Source: a virus. Taken from it: a stretch of 46,530 nt of DNA. The notes under the pieces were generated by a model. It was not told the DNA's origin. It worked only from the letters and a program-made list of their open reading frames with translations, and did not search any database. Each line of letters starts with the position of its first letter. Position 1 is the stretch's first letter. The DNA is taken from positions 1-46,530 of IMG/VR virus record IMGVR_UViG_3300027659_000055. One strand, given 5' to 3'. Positions 35,001 through 42,625 of this stretch are shown here, piece after piece. Made by a program: the position numbers and the translations under genes.

Positions 35001-36549
35001 AGACCTATCTGGAACCTCAGCAACAGATTTAGTAAATTATGTTTACAAAGATTTAGACAAAGATTATAAGCATGTTGGAACTAGACTTAGAATTATTGGA
35101 AAACAAAAAGATGACAAGAATCAGTCTGCATTAAATTCAATAGATCTTTTTACAATTGATCAAAGTGTTCAAAGTTCAACTTTAAAAACTTTATCTGGAG
35201 GCACTGGGGGTATTTCATATATGATTGATCCAGAAACAAATTCTGGATACTATCTTGAAATTGCTTCTCTGTCTTCAGACATTTTAGAATACTATGGATC
35301 AACTGCAAGTGCAGCAGTAAACTCTGCCTCAGTATCTCTTGATAAAGTTATTGAAAATGTTATCTTTTATAAAGTTGAGAGAACTCCATACTCTACTCAA
35401 TTAACTGGAAAACAAAACATTGCAGTTCCTAGAAAACTATGGGGATCTCTTGCAAGAATTCTTGTAGATGAGGGTAAATTTATTGGTTCTGATAGACTAA
35501 CTTCTCAAGAAATTCCAGTTTATGATTTATCTTTAGATGCAGATATAGTACAAACTGGTGAAACTATTACTAAAATAAATTTTTCCATATATTTGAACAA
35601 TAGGCTAATAGGACAAGTTACAGATGAAAATCCTTTACAGTATCCTTCTTCTGGACTAAAAGCTGCTTTGTTTGTAAGAGGATCAAGTAAGTGTATGTTT
35701 GAAAATATTTATGCAATTGGAAACACAAAGAAAAGTGATGTTTCTATAAATGAAAAAATTAATAATTATATTTCTGCTGAATCTTTAAGAAAGTATTCTG
35801 TTCCATCAGCAATTCAAAACACCTATCTTTCTTCTATAAGTACTGAAACAAAGCCAACTGTAGACTTCTACTTTGAAGAGTTTGGAACAATATTAAGAGA
35901 GTGTGCATATTTTAATATTAAATATGATCAAGCATACCCAGCCCTTGTTGCAAAAATTGTACCACCGTTTACTTCTGAAAAATCTTATCAAGTTTCTGGA
36001 TTTTTAGCAGGATCGTATGGTGCTGAATTTTTAATATTTAATACAACAGATAAAGCAATTGATTTAAGCGAAAGCTCTACAAATAGAATTATGATTCAAG
36101 GAATTACATTTACACAAAACATTTCTAATGTATTGACTGTTGATGACTACTTTAAAGAATTATCAAATTTTTCTGATCCAGTTATTACAAGTAATAATTT
36201 AATTGTCTCTCCAGGAAGATCTGAAAAAATATATGATAGTATTAAAAACAGTAGGTCAATTTATGGAAACAAATCATTTTCAATAGATTCTATTTATATT
36301 CAAAATGAGGATTCTGCAAGAGATATTATGAAGTGGGTTTTAGATAAAACAATTAGACCAAGAAAAGTTTTTGAAATAAATACTTTTGGAACATCACACG
36401 TTCAGCTTGGAGATATTATTAAAATTAATTTTGATTTGCCAGAAGGCGTTAAAATGGTAGATGAAAATAAAAGATTTGTTGTAATATCTGCCCAATACGG
36501 AAGATCTTCTTCGGATGTTAAAAGTCAATTAAGGGTTGTGGAGGTATAG
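32056..36549 (+). CDS. Tail tip / hub protein with LamG-like insertion
   Basis: A 1497-residue protein. It has an N-terminal mixed region, then a hub-type segment near 430-640, with LKVDITDYVLSYDINKNL, and SVAEVLQRLAQATQTAMFFD near 602-621, a pattern found in tail-tip hub (gpJ/gp27-like) proteins. A middle region about 985-1215 resembles a concanavalin/LamG sandwich (KHVGTRLRIIG, IASLSSDILEYYG). The C-terminal 120 residues return to hub-like strands, ending in FEINTFGTSHVQLGDIIKI and SSDVKSQLRVVEV. It likely forms the trimeric tip that opens on adsorption and may bind glycans. It overlaps the preceding gene by one base. Confidence 0.7.
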   Translation: MFSDSDLINHLQTKNSIDIDSLIIAEWNQNDLLNLDNYGNYRYRPDSSSVVYRTLYPEYDSQDNANVYVDALESTSISQYKTEDPNEPFTFLKADTSRELYYSLKDCIKPFRPRSGINKILYLASTNNINNEQFVDSIRSGKRPRYYFSSRFDKFKYWNSFRNESGEEFGISSTASTAFTTGDASYKINDCAPFVVYKNDVATNRIVVKMQTNLADPTAVGVDGEFLVPGTIRSNNNLITDPLQDIRKSSVPKRWRIQYLDSNNNWTNAVTFNETSTRRDGSRIVPWDGHVEIYYGVKIPEAYKTNFHLYGYLDTVDQLPDAIYVNRNVVNGDAYIVGSSTTQAGTLYIWNSEDQEWASHQVEYGFSLLEDDDTKRVGLIKKTLNPDYFVVEGLNTYRDFVFIKGIRVVVETMYAPNRTFELIELSPRLKVDITDYVLSYDINKNLMATDFGLPVGGLVASTGGINLSNHDGVFTELNTFNTTTKAGSIIASNLKPQIKFDFYEAILDVNGYDKFIPLKTFYSENAAVATSGMQDVSLNLRDAYFILESNNATPIFLQNCTLTMAVALLLDNIGFSNYVFKNINTANDPVVPFFFVEPDVSVAEVLQRLAQATQTAMFFDEYNNFVIMPKEYLMPDVSVREDNSAISERLTTLYGQKTGNIVPNIETIGGFETKILNDGQINYKTRYIQREVSKLEQASLSLSERTYGYKSAILWELGDQQQTRTINQPTGNAGYALGAVPLGTSLGSIAPFVENHQIKNNVIYVGESAFWLPRFQGYLYANGEIIRYDAQEYHVTGSGDVWITNNNEYQKYFSKLPFNGKMLLTGNLRIYTEPYYENATGANFEELEENVRLKNGPVRSHGRGQFGTNIVSHSAGLNEAYWANINNRQSFRMDSSKIFSTTPIENLTNDPVSASVVSASVYPLGNDSVSASTSFINSKIANFMKKSTRSEGFVSYNQQDVAGIQSSALVFNGPYPVPALAGDLSGTSATDLVNYVYKDLDKDYKHVGTRLRIIGKQKDDKNQSALNSIDLFTIDQSVQSSTLKTLSGGTGGISYMIDPETNSGYYLEIASLSSDILEYYGSTASAAVNSASVSLDKVIENVIFYKVERTPYSTQLTGKQNIAVPRKLWGSLARILVDEGKFIGSDRLTSQEIPVYDLSLDADIVQTGETITKINFSIYLNNRLIGQVTDENPLQYPSSGLKAALFVRGSSKCMFENIYAIGNTKKSDVSINEKINNYISAESLRKYSVPSAIQNTYLSSISTETKPTVDFYFEEFGTILRECAYFNIKYDQAYPALVAKIVPPFTSEKSYQVSGFLAGSYGAEFLIFNTTDKAIDLSESSTNRIMIQGITFTQNISNVLTVDDYFKELSNFSDPVITSNNLIVSPGRSEKIYDSIKNSRSIYGNKSFSIDSIYIQNEDSARDIMKWVLDKTIRPRKVFEINTFGTSHVQLGDIIKINFDLPEGVKMVDENKRFVVISAQYGRSSSDVKSQLRVVEV

Positions 36550-36552
36550 TAA

Positions 36553-37416
36553 ATGTCATCAAAAACCAAACCACCTGCAAATAAAAAAGACAAAGAAGCT
36601 ACGCAATTAGATAAAATATTTAAAGACTCTTTAGGAAAAAAAGGTTTTTCTAAAGAAGAGGCAAAGTTTGTTTCAAGCTTAGTGTCTGCTGCAAAAAAGG
36701 GTGGGAATGTAACAAAAAAAGAACTAGCAGTTATTAAACAAGAAATATCCAAGCAAACAAAAGATAAAAACAACACTGTTGCAAAATCTGCAAAAGCAGA
36801 TCCTGGAAAATATTTACAAACAAAAGTAAAGTCTTATGGAGATACAAACAGCAATTCTAACCAAAATAGTAGTGAAACAAATTCTACTATGGATCCAAAT
36901 CCAACTCCGCCTCCTGCTTCAACACCTAGCTCAGATAAGGCTCCAACAAGAAATGTTACAGACATTTCTTCACTTGTTCCACAGTTTAATGCAGAGCATA
37001 TTACAAAAATTATTTTTGAAAGTCTTTCTGCAGTAGAATTATCAATAGTTGAAAGACATGATACTATTGAAGGAATTAATCAAAGATATTCTATTATTTC
37101 TAATCTTTCTGAAATAAGAAAAAAGTATGATGCATCTAGACAACTAACCGTTATGGATAAGTTTAAACCATTAACAAGAATTTTTACTATTAATATTGAA
37201 GATAAGATTCCTCAAGAAGATTATATTATTTTAGAAGATTTAACAGCCACTTATCAATACCTTGATCAAAACAGTCAAATAGTTACTCGTGAAAAGGGTT
37301 ATTATTACATTGATACGAACGGTGATTTAGTTATAGAACTTATAGGATTAGAAAGAAATCAAGAGGTAGAAGTTCAAATAGACACAAATGGTACAATATA
37401 TAGGGTGGAATCATGA
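36553..37416 (+). CDS. Tail-tip associated protein with Lys-rich N-terminus
   Basis: A 287-residue protein. The first 90 residues are strongly Lys-rich (KPPANKKDKEATQ, KKGGNVTKKELA), and a Ser/Asn/Pro-rich disordered linker follows (TPPPASTPSSDK near 115-130). The folded C-terminal half has HITKIIFESLSAVELSIVERH near 145-165 and a beta-rich end (REKGYYYIDTNGDLVIELIG). A GGAGG ribosome site is placed eight bases before the ATG. I do not recognise a family. Its place between the hub and further tip proteins, with overlap of the next gene, implies a structural or assembly role. The basic tail could interact with DNA or membranes. Confidence 0.55.
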   Translation: MSSKTKPPANKKDKEATQLDKIFKDSLGKKGFSKEEAKFVSSLVSAAKKGGNVTKKELAVIKQEISKQTKDKNNTVAKSAKADPGKYLQTKVKSYGDTNSNSNQNSSETNSTMDPNPTPPPASTPSSDKAPTRNVTDISSLVPQFNAEHITKIIFESLSAVELSIVERHDTIEGINQRYSIISNLSEIRKKYDASRQLTVMDKFKPLTRIFTINIEDKIPQEDYIILEDLTATYQYLDQNSQIVTREKGYYYIDTNGDLVIELIGLERNQEVEVQIDTNGTIYRVES

Positions 37417-38603
37417 TTACAACAAATGGAAAAAACATCGTAGCTAAATATCTTTTAAACCAAGCTCCAGAGTTTGCAAGTCACATTGCAGTTGGAGTTG
37501 GAGGAAAGGTGTACCCCACTTCTTCTTCTGCAACATTTTCTGCAAGTGTACAATCATTAGATTTTGAAGTTGCAAGAGTTCCAGTTTTGTCAAAGGGTCT
37601 TTTAAAAGAAGATGGGGTTGAAAAAATTGTTTTTAAAGCAGAACTTCCAATTGAACAAAGATATCAAATTACTGAGATAGGTCTTTATCCTGCAGCAAAT
37701 AATATAGTTGCAGGAAATTTTGATAGCAGAATTATTTCAACTTTTAGCAATTCAGAGCCATGGTCATACTCAAATAATGTAAATGATTCTGGTGTAGTCC
37801 TGTATAAAGGTCCTCTTAGAATTGATGAAGTAAATCCAGGAGACATTGAAACATATCTAGAACTTCCAGGAAATGAGATTTATACATTAGAAGATTTTGT
37901 TTCTATAAATAGCAACTCTGCTATATTTGAATATTCAGATAGGATAAATAGAAGTGAGCAGCCAAGATACTTAGATAAGTCAATGCTTGTTTCTGGAAGT
38001 ACTTCTATTGTTAATAATTTAATGCCAGCAAGCTCAGCTTCAATTGATGTCTCTAGCAATCTTTCTTACTACGTTGAAAATAACTCTATTAATTTAGATC
38101 TAGGAAAAAATTTGCCAAGTGATCAAATAAAGTTAGCACTCTCGGTAATTAGCACTGCCAGATCTGGAGTAAACGCACAAGCACCAGATAATGTTAAAAT
38201 TAGAATGGAACTTTTAAACAATGCTGGTGCAAACCCTCCAAAAGCTTATGTAGAAATTTCACTATATGACATAGATGCATTAAATCCAGAAAGATCTCTT
38301 GACAATTCAAGATATCAGGTAGTTACAAAAAGCCTTTCTGATTTCACTACAACACAAAATTTTTCATGGTCAGCAATTAATGCTATAAGAATTTATACTT
38401 GCATTCACGATGACTCTAATGTTAACACTGGAGAGCACTTTGTACTATATGATGGACTTAGATTTGAAAATATTTCTAGCTATAACCCACTTTATTCTTT
38501 AGTTGCTGCTGAATACATAAAAACGCTAGATGAAAATCCAATTTTAAAGAAAGAGAACTCAACAAGTTATGTAGAGTATAGGTTTGGCGTAGGAGTTTCC
38601 TAA
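37413..38603 (+). CDS. Minor tail protein with fibre-base-like N-terminus
   Basis: A 396-residue protein. The N-terminus MITTNGKNIVAKYLLNQAPE followed by FASHIAVGVGGKVY resembles the start of tail fibre or baseplate-attached proteins. A strand-rich region with EQRYQITEIGLYPAANN lies at about 80-96. Residues 200-360 look like a carbohydrate-binding or jelly-roll beta-sandwich (INLDLGKNLPSDQIKLALS; AINAIRIYTCIHDD; EHFVLYDGLRFENIS). It overlaps the previous stop (ATGA). It likely is a tip accessory protein that could contact host glycans; the exact family is uncertain. Confidence 0.55.
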   Translation: MITTNGKNIVAKYLLNQAPEFASHIAVGVGGKVYPTSSSATFSASVQSLDFEVARVPVLSKGLLKEDGVEKIVFKAELPIEQRYQITEIGLYPAANNIVAGNFDSRIISTFSNSEPWSYSNNVNDSGVVLYKGPLRIDEVNPGDIETYLELPGNEIYTLEDFVSINSNSAIFEYSDRINRSEQPRYLDKSMLVSGSTSIVNNLMPASSASIDVSSNLSYYVENNSINLDLGKNLPSDQIKLALSVISTARSGVNAQAPDNVKIRMELLNNAGANPPKAYVEISLYDIDALNPERSLDNSRYQVVTKSLSDFTTTQNFSWSAINAIRIYTCIHDDSNVNTGEHFVLYDGLRFENISSYNPLYSLVAAEYIKTLDENPILKKENSTSYVEYRFGVGVS

Positions 38604-39181
38604 TGGCAGAGATAAGAATTCCTGTAGAAAAATTGCCACCACCAGATAAAAATGGAGATCATGCATTTCAATTTAGAATCATATCTGTAGATAAAAACCA
38701 GTGGTCAGCGTGGTCTCAGCTTTACATTATTAAAAGCATTGGTCAATATAGACCTTTTGAGTCAGATGTTACTGCAATAGTTGCTACTGACGAAGTTACT
38801 GTAACATGGGATACTCCAACAGTATATAACTATAATTCTGCATCTCTTACAAGTGCATCGATTGCACATAATCATTCTCAAAATTTTAAACAGCATCCTA
38901 CAGATATTTTTGTTCAGTGGGGATCAGGTTCAGCTATGGGAAATTTTGAATATCATGAAAGATCTTCTGATGACTCTACAAATATTTTAATACCAGCATC
39001 TTCTGGATCAGTTAGAGTTGTTGGAGTTGTAGCATTGAAGGATATTCCTAGACCATATACATTTGAAGCTGCCTCAGCTTATCAAATAAGGCTAGACGAC
39101 TACTTAGGTATCTCTGGATCCGTACAGGGAGTTTATGACTTATTTAAAGTTTTTGATACAGAAGTAGTATCCCTGACCTGA
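38603..39181 (+). CDS. Fibronectin type III-like minor tail protein
   Basis: A 192-residue protein with a probable FN3-like start: YQFRI-type strand (HAFQFRIISVDKNQWSAWSQ near 20-39), then VTAIVATDEVTVTWDTPTVY near 55-74, including the typical T-V-T-W strand. An AHNHSQ His pair occurs near 90. The C-terminal part is beta-rich (SGSVRVVGVVALKD). FN3 domains are common on tail surfaces, where they mediate weak contacts. The start overlaps the previous stop, with GGAG upstream. Domain assignment is by pattern only. Confidence 0.55.
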   Translation: MAEIRIPVEKLPPPDKNGDHAFQFRIISVDKNQWSAWSQLYIIKSIGQYRPFESDVTAIVATDEVTVTWDTPTVYNYNSASLTSASIAHNHSQNFKQHPTDIFVQWGSGSAMGNFEYHERSSDDSTNILIPASSGSVRVVGVVALKDIPRPYTFEAASAYQIRLDDYLGISGSVQGVYDLFKVFDTEVVSLT

Positions 39182-39187
39182 TATAAT
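39179..39187 (+). promoter_or_regulatory. Extended -10 element TGA-TATAAT
   Basis: The element straddles the stop codon of the FN3-like gene, 18 bases before the ATG at 39206. An AGGAG ribosome site lies between. No -35 is seen at the right spacing. Confidence 0.45.
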
Positions 39188-39205
39188 TAACTAGGAGATA
39201 AAAAA

Positions 39206-39640
39206 ATGGCACAAATTGAATTACCAGAAAGAGGACAACCTTTAGATATATCTTATATCTATAAGGTAGTTCAACAAATTAGAGCTTTGCAAGATGCTTT
39301 AGGAACAGCTTTTTCTAAAATTAAATATAGAGATATTTCTACACCTTCAAATGTTTCACCATCTAATTTGGTTTTTTATGCAGAAACTTTAAAGATTACT
39401 AATGGAAACCTTTCTACTCAAACAAATGCAACCTCTACCTTTAGTTACTCAGGTATGTTTAAAACAACTCCTGTAGTAATTTGCTCAGTAACATCTCTTG
39501 ATGGTGTTTCTAATCTAACTGCAGTTTTAGAAAAAGTAACTGATTCTGGTTGTAGCGTAAATATATTTTCACCTGCAACTGGTGGTGCTTTTTCTGCTGA
39601 CGTGTCGATTATAGCAATTGGCGAAAGAACTATTTCTTAG
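39206..39640 (+). CDS. Small tail-associated beta protein
   Basis: A 144-residue protein. The N-terminal helix (ISYIYKVVQQIRALQDALG, 14-32) could trimerise; it is followed by a compact beta-sandwich with SYSGMFKTTPVVICSVTS near 82-99, AVLEKVTDSGCSVNIF and DVSIIAIGERTIS. This is similar in layout to short H-type-lectin-like domains at the end of phage fibre genes, but I cannot confirm the family. It is the last structural-looking gene before the replication module, preceded by an extended -10 element and an AGGAG site. Confidence 0.5.
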   Translation: MAQIELPERGQPLDISYIYKVVQQIRALQDALGTAFSKIKYRDISTPSNVSPSNLVFYAETLKITNGNLSTQTNATSTFSYSGMFKTTPVVICSVTSLDGVSNLTAVLEKVTDSGCSVNIFSPATGGAFSADVSIIAIGERTIS

Positions 39641-39649
39641 TAGGAAAAA

Positions 39650-40162
39650 ATGTCACAACCACAGGATAAAATAAATCCTTGTAAAAAAATATTCTTTTTA
39701 AATGGAGATTTAGTAAAAGTTTTTCACATTAATAAAAGTAGTAATATAGTTAACTTTTTTAATGTAACTCAAGATAAAGAACAGTCAATGCTCTATTCTG
39801 ATTTTAAGAAGCATAGAAAAAGGGCTTACACTATAGCAAACACTGCAAGACTTTTAAATAGATCAAGGGTTCAATTTCAAAGAATTATTGCTAATGGCTT
39901 GATTCCTGCACCAATAGGTGATAGTATTGGTGGGGAAAGAGGTTTTCAAATTAATGCATATTATTCTGAAGATCACGTTTTTGAAATTAGGGAAATTATG
40001 ACAACTGTTCATGGTGGAAGACCAAGAAAAGATGGAAGAGTTACCCCTAGAAATGTATTAACAGAGCAGGATTTGCGTTCTAAGATGGGAGATGCTATAA
40101 TGTTTTATACGAAGACAAAGGATGGGCGTTTTATCCCAACTTGGCAAGAAGAGACATGGTAG
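39650..40162 (+). CDS. HTH DNA-binding protein (MerR/excisionase-like) with AT-hook-like tail
   Basis: A 170-residue protein. Residues 58-88 (RAYTIANTARLLNRSRVQF and then IANGLIPAPIG) look like a MerR/excisionase-type winged helix-turn-helix. A GGRPRKDGR segment at 122-130 matches the GRP core of an AT-hook. The N-terminal 55 residues are a separate small domain with FLNGDLVKVFHINKS. It probably regulates transcription or binds replication origins; its position at the junction of tail and replication modules suits a switch role. A GTAGGAAAAA ribosome site precedes it. Target sites are not visible. Confidence 0.6.
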   Translation: MSQPQDKINPCKKIFFLNGDLVKVFHINKSSNIVNFFNVTQDKEQSMLYSDFKKHRKRAYTIANTARLLNRSRVQFQRIIANGLIPAPIGDSIGGERGFQINAYYSEDHVFEIREIMTTVHGGRPRKDGRVTPRNVLTEQDLRSKMGDAIMFYTKTKDGRFIPTWQEETW

Positions 40163-40172
40163 GAGACCAGAT

Positions 40173-40376
40173 ATGTCAGAAACAACAAATGTTTCAGTAA
40201 CACTTGGATATACACTAAATCTTGGAAATTTTCAGAGTCTTAGAATTGACTTAGGAATTACAGATTTTGTTCGTAATGGAGAAAATACAGACCAGGCACT
40301 TGACAGGGTATATCAGTTTGTAGAAAATAAAGTAATTGAAAAAGTAGAAGAAGCTAAAAAAGAATTAGAGGACTAG
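40173..40376 (+). CDS. Small hypothetical protein upstream of the helicase genes
   Basis: A 67-residue protein, MSETTNVSVTLGYTLNLGNF, with a C-terminal helix (ALDRVYQFVENKVIEKVEEA) that is coiled-coil-like and acidic. The start is set by AGGAG seven bases before this ATG; an in-frame start at 40122 would overlap the HTH gene and has no such site. Its stop overlaps the next GTG. Function unknown; its place in the replication operon suggests a helicase- or origin-associated accessory protein. Confidence 0.55.
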   Translation: MSETTNVSVTLGYTLNLGNFQSLRIDLGITDFVRNGENTDQALDRVYQFVENKVIEKVEEAKKELED

Positions 40377-40684
40377 TGGCGGATAAGAAAGATCGCTTTG
40401 CACTAATATCTAGATATAAAAAATTAATTAAAGAAAAAACACAAAAAGATGAAAACATTAACATACATGCCCAACAATGGGCAGCAGATTCTTTAATTGA
40501 GTCTTATGGAGTAGAGAAGTGTTACGATCTAATTGAATATTATGTTAGAGTTTCAGCATCTCCAACTTGGAAATGGTTTGTAAATAATGCAGACAAGGTG
40601 TATGATTCTAAAAGATTAAAAGAAGAAGACGATGCAACAAGAGTGTTGCTAAGAGAACAAGCAAGGGAATGGCTAAATAAGTAA
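40376..40684 (+). CDS. Small helical protein, candidate helicase loader
   Basis: A 102-residue, highly charged and helical protein starting with GTG at a TAGTG junction (MADKKDRFALISRYKKLIKEK). It contains INIHAQQWAADSLIESYG and ASPTWKWFVNNADKVYDS near 60-77. It lies immediately before and overlaps the start of the DnaB-like helicase (TAATG). Short proteins in this position are often helicase loaders or helicase-binding factors in phages, and that is the suggestion here, with no diagnostic ATPase motif to support it. It lacks a Walker A, so it is not a DnaC-type AAA loader. Confidence 0.45.
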   Translation: MADKKDRFALISRYKKLIKEKTQKDENINIHAQQWAADSLIESYGVEKCYDLIEYYVRVSASPTWKWFVNNADKVYDSKRLKEEDDATRVLLREQAREWLNK

Positions 40685-41898
40685 TGGTTGATTTAGAAGC
40701 AAAGGTGTTGTCTGCTGTACTAAATGATAAGCAGATACACGTTCTTTTTCAAGCAAACCCAGATAGTCTGTTTAGAACACACAAAGACGTTTGGGATTTT
40801 GTAAAGAATTATTATGAGCAAAATTCTAACGTTCCAACACAGTCATTGCTTGTGGAAAAATTTAGAGACTTTCAACCAGTTGGAGAAATTGGATCAACAA
40901 AGCATCATTTAGAAGAGCTTAGGACTAAGTATCTTGAAGATAATTTAAGAAATGTACTAATGTCTAGTGCAAAACAATTAAATGATAATCAACCAGTAGA
41001 AGCTTTAAATACAATAATCTCTAAAACATCTGAACTTAAAAGAATTAGTGCAGATGTAAGAGATATTGATGCAACAGATGTAGAAGATGCTGCTGCACAC
41101 TTTATACACATTAAAGAATTAAGTGAAAAGGGAATTCATGGTGTTAGAACGAATCTTGCAGGTTTTGATAACTACTTACCTGGTGGTATTACTCCTGGTC
41201 AATTTGGTATTCTTCTTGCTTACCCTGCCATTGGTAAGTCTTGGCTCGCTATTTTTATGGCTGTACAAGCGTGGAAAGCTGGAAAAGTACCGCTAGTAGT
41301 ATCTCTTGAAATGACAGAGAAAGAAGTTAGAAATCGTGTATATACGATTATGGCTGAGGGATTTTTCTCTCATCGTAAACTTAGTGCAGGTATGATTGAT
41401 GTTGAAGGATTTGAAAACTGGGCTAAACAACATCTTAAAGATAAGCCACCATTTTATATTGTGTCTAATGACGGTCTTGGAGATGTCTCTCCTTCTGTTG
41501 TTAGAGGAAAGATTGATCAATATTCTCCAGACGTAGTTTTCATTGACTACATTCAACTTATGAACTCTAATCAGGGTAACGATAACGAAGTAGTTAAAAT
41601 TAAAAATATTTCTAGAGAATTAAAAGTACTTGCAATTTCTTCTCAAGTTCCAGTTATTGCCATTGCTTCTGCAACACCAGATGATGCAACAGATATGAAC
41701 AGCGTACCATCTCTTGGTCAGGTCGCCTGGTCTAAACAGTTAGCTTATGATGCTGACTGGGTTCTTGCACTTGGTCGTGCTACTGGTAGTAGTATTCTAG
41801 AGTGTATTTTTAGAAAGAATCGTCATGGATTCTGTGGAGAGTTTATGATTGATATTGATTTCGATTCTGGTCGTTTTATGTACAAAGATTTTGAATAG
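40684..41898 (+). CDS. dnaB: Replicative DNA helicase, DnaB-like
   Basis: A 404-residue hexameric 5'-3' helicase that unwinds the fork. A short N-terminal helical domain (1-110) precedes a RecA-type core. The Walker A variant is AYPAIGKS (179-186), with Ala in place of the first Gly. The catalytic Glu is in VSLEM (E209). Walker B is VVFIDYIQLM (284-293) with D288. Further motifs are SSQVPVIAIAS and the arginine-finger/sensor region SILECIFRKNRHG near 370. It is slightly shorter than cellular DnaB because the N-terminal domain is reduced. Codon use is richer in CGT than in the fibre genes. The start overlaps the preceding gene. Confidence 0.9.
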   Translation: MVDLEAKVLSAVLNDKQIHVLFQANPDSLFRTHKDVWDFVKNYYEQNSNVPTQSLLVEKFRDFQPVGEIGSTKHHLEELRTKYLEDNLRNVLMSSAKQLNDNQPVEALNTIISKTSELKRISADVRDIDATDVEDAAAHFIHIKELSEKGIHGVRTNLAGFDNYLPGGITPGQFGILLAYPAIGKSWLAIFMAVQAWKAGKVPLVVSLEMTEKEVRNRVYTIMAEGFFSHRKLSAGMIDVEGFENWAKQHLKDKPPFYIVSNDGLGDVSPSVVRGKIDQYSPDVVFIDYIQLMNSNQGNDNEVVKIKNISRELKVLAISSQVPVIAIASATPDDATDMNSVPSLGQVAWSKQLAYDADWVLALGRATGSSILECIFRKNRHGFCGEFMIDIDFDSGRFMYKDFE

Positions 41899-41908
41899 AG
41901 AATAGTAT

Positions 41909-42625
41909 ATGGGTAATAGTATATTAACACACGAAGATCTGTTTAAATATTTAAAAGAGTTAAATTTTGCACAAGGATTTAAGTCTCAGGAAGTTTTAAA
42001 AATAATACTTGAAAATCCAAATGGAATATCTAGATGCTGTCTTAGAAGTAAGCTAACAGATAATGGTGTAGATGTTGGACAAATAGCTGCACAAGTTCGT
42101 GAATTAAGAAATGCTGGGGTAAATATACCAAAGGGTAATAGAAGAAAGTGTTCAGTTCATAATATAAATGACACATTTGATAAGATAGTTTCCCCCTACA
42201 TTACTGGCAATGATTATGCTAGAGCAGTATATAGTCCAGGAGAAATTTCAAAGATTCGTAACACTCTTGGTAACAGAGATTCTTTTACTCAAATAAGAGT
42301 AACCACTAATCCAGAAATTGATCATAGAATTCCAGTTGCAAGAATGCTGGTTAGTGATGAAAGCTTTGAAAAAAGAGTAGATGTATTAAAAGTATCTGAA
42401 GTAAAAAATCAGTATCAGCTATTGTCAAGAGATAATAATTTGTATAAGTCAAGGGTTTGTGAAAAATGTATAAGTAATAACAAAAAGCCAGATATGTTTT
42501 TAGGAATAAAGATACCAGAAAAAATTGGTGGAGGGCTAGATTTTGTTAATGGTGAAAACGATTGCACAAGCTGTCCCTTTGCATATCCAGAAAAGTTTTT
42601 AGAGAAAGTAGAATATAGTGGATAG
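41909..42625 (+). CDS. HNH-type endonuclease resembling type II restriction enzymes
   Basis: A 238-residue protein. Residues 25-75 resemble a winged helix (SQEVLKIILENPNGISRC), a DNA-binding module. The nuclease region is at 134-190: NPEIDHRIPVARM (D138, H139) as the first HNH element, YQLLSRDNNLYKSRVCEKC with N176/N177 and a C184/C187 pair, and a second pair C219/C222 in CTSC. These two C-x2-C pairs fit the structural zinc of HNH restriction enzymes. It overlaps the DNA methyltransferase gene by eight bases, suggesting a restriction-modification pair. It could instead be a free-standing HNH enzyme; the recognised sequence is unknown. Confidence 0.65.
   Translation: MGNSILTHEDLFKYLKELNFAQGFKSQEVLKIILENPNGISRCCLRSKLTDNGVDVGQIAAQVRELRNAGVNIPKGNRRKCSVHNINDTFDKIVSPYITGNDYARAVYSPGEISKIRNTLGNRDSFTQIRVTTNPEIDHRIPVARMLVSDESFEKRVDVLKVSEVKNQYQLLSRDNNLYKSRVCEKCISNNKKPDMFLGIKIPEKIGGGLDFVNGENDCTSCPFAYPEKFLEKVEYSG

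Noticed and set aside
36525-36776. Long minus-strand open frames opposite tail, portal and protease genes
   Set aside because: They are shadows of well-supported plus-strand genes, with no ribosome sites and unlikely compositions (for example strings of Ser/Leu/Phe/Cys).
40376-40684. DnaC-type AAA helicase loader
   Set aside because: It is only 102 residues and has no Walker A or B, so at most it is a non-ATPase helicase partner.
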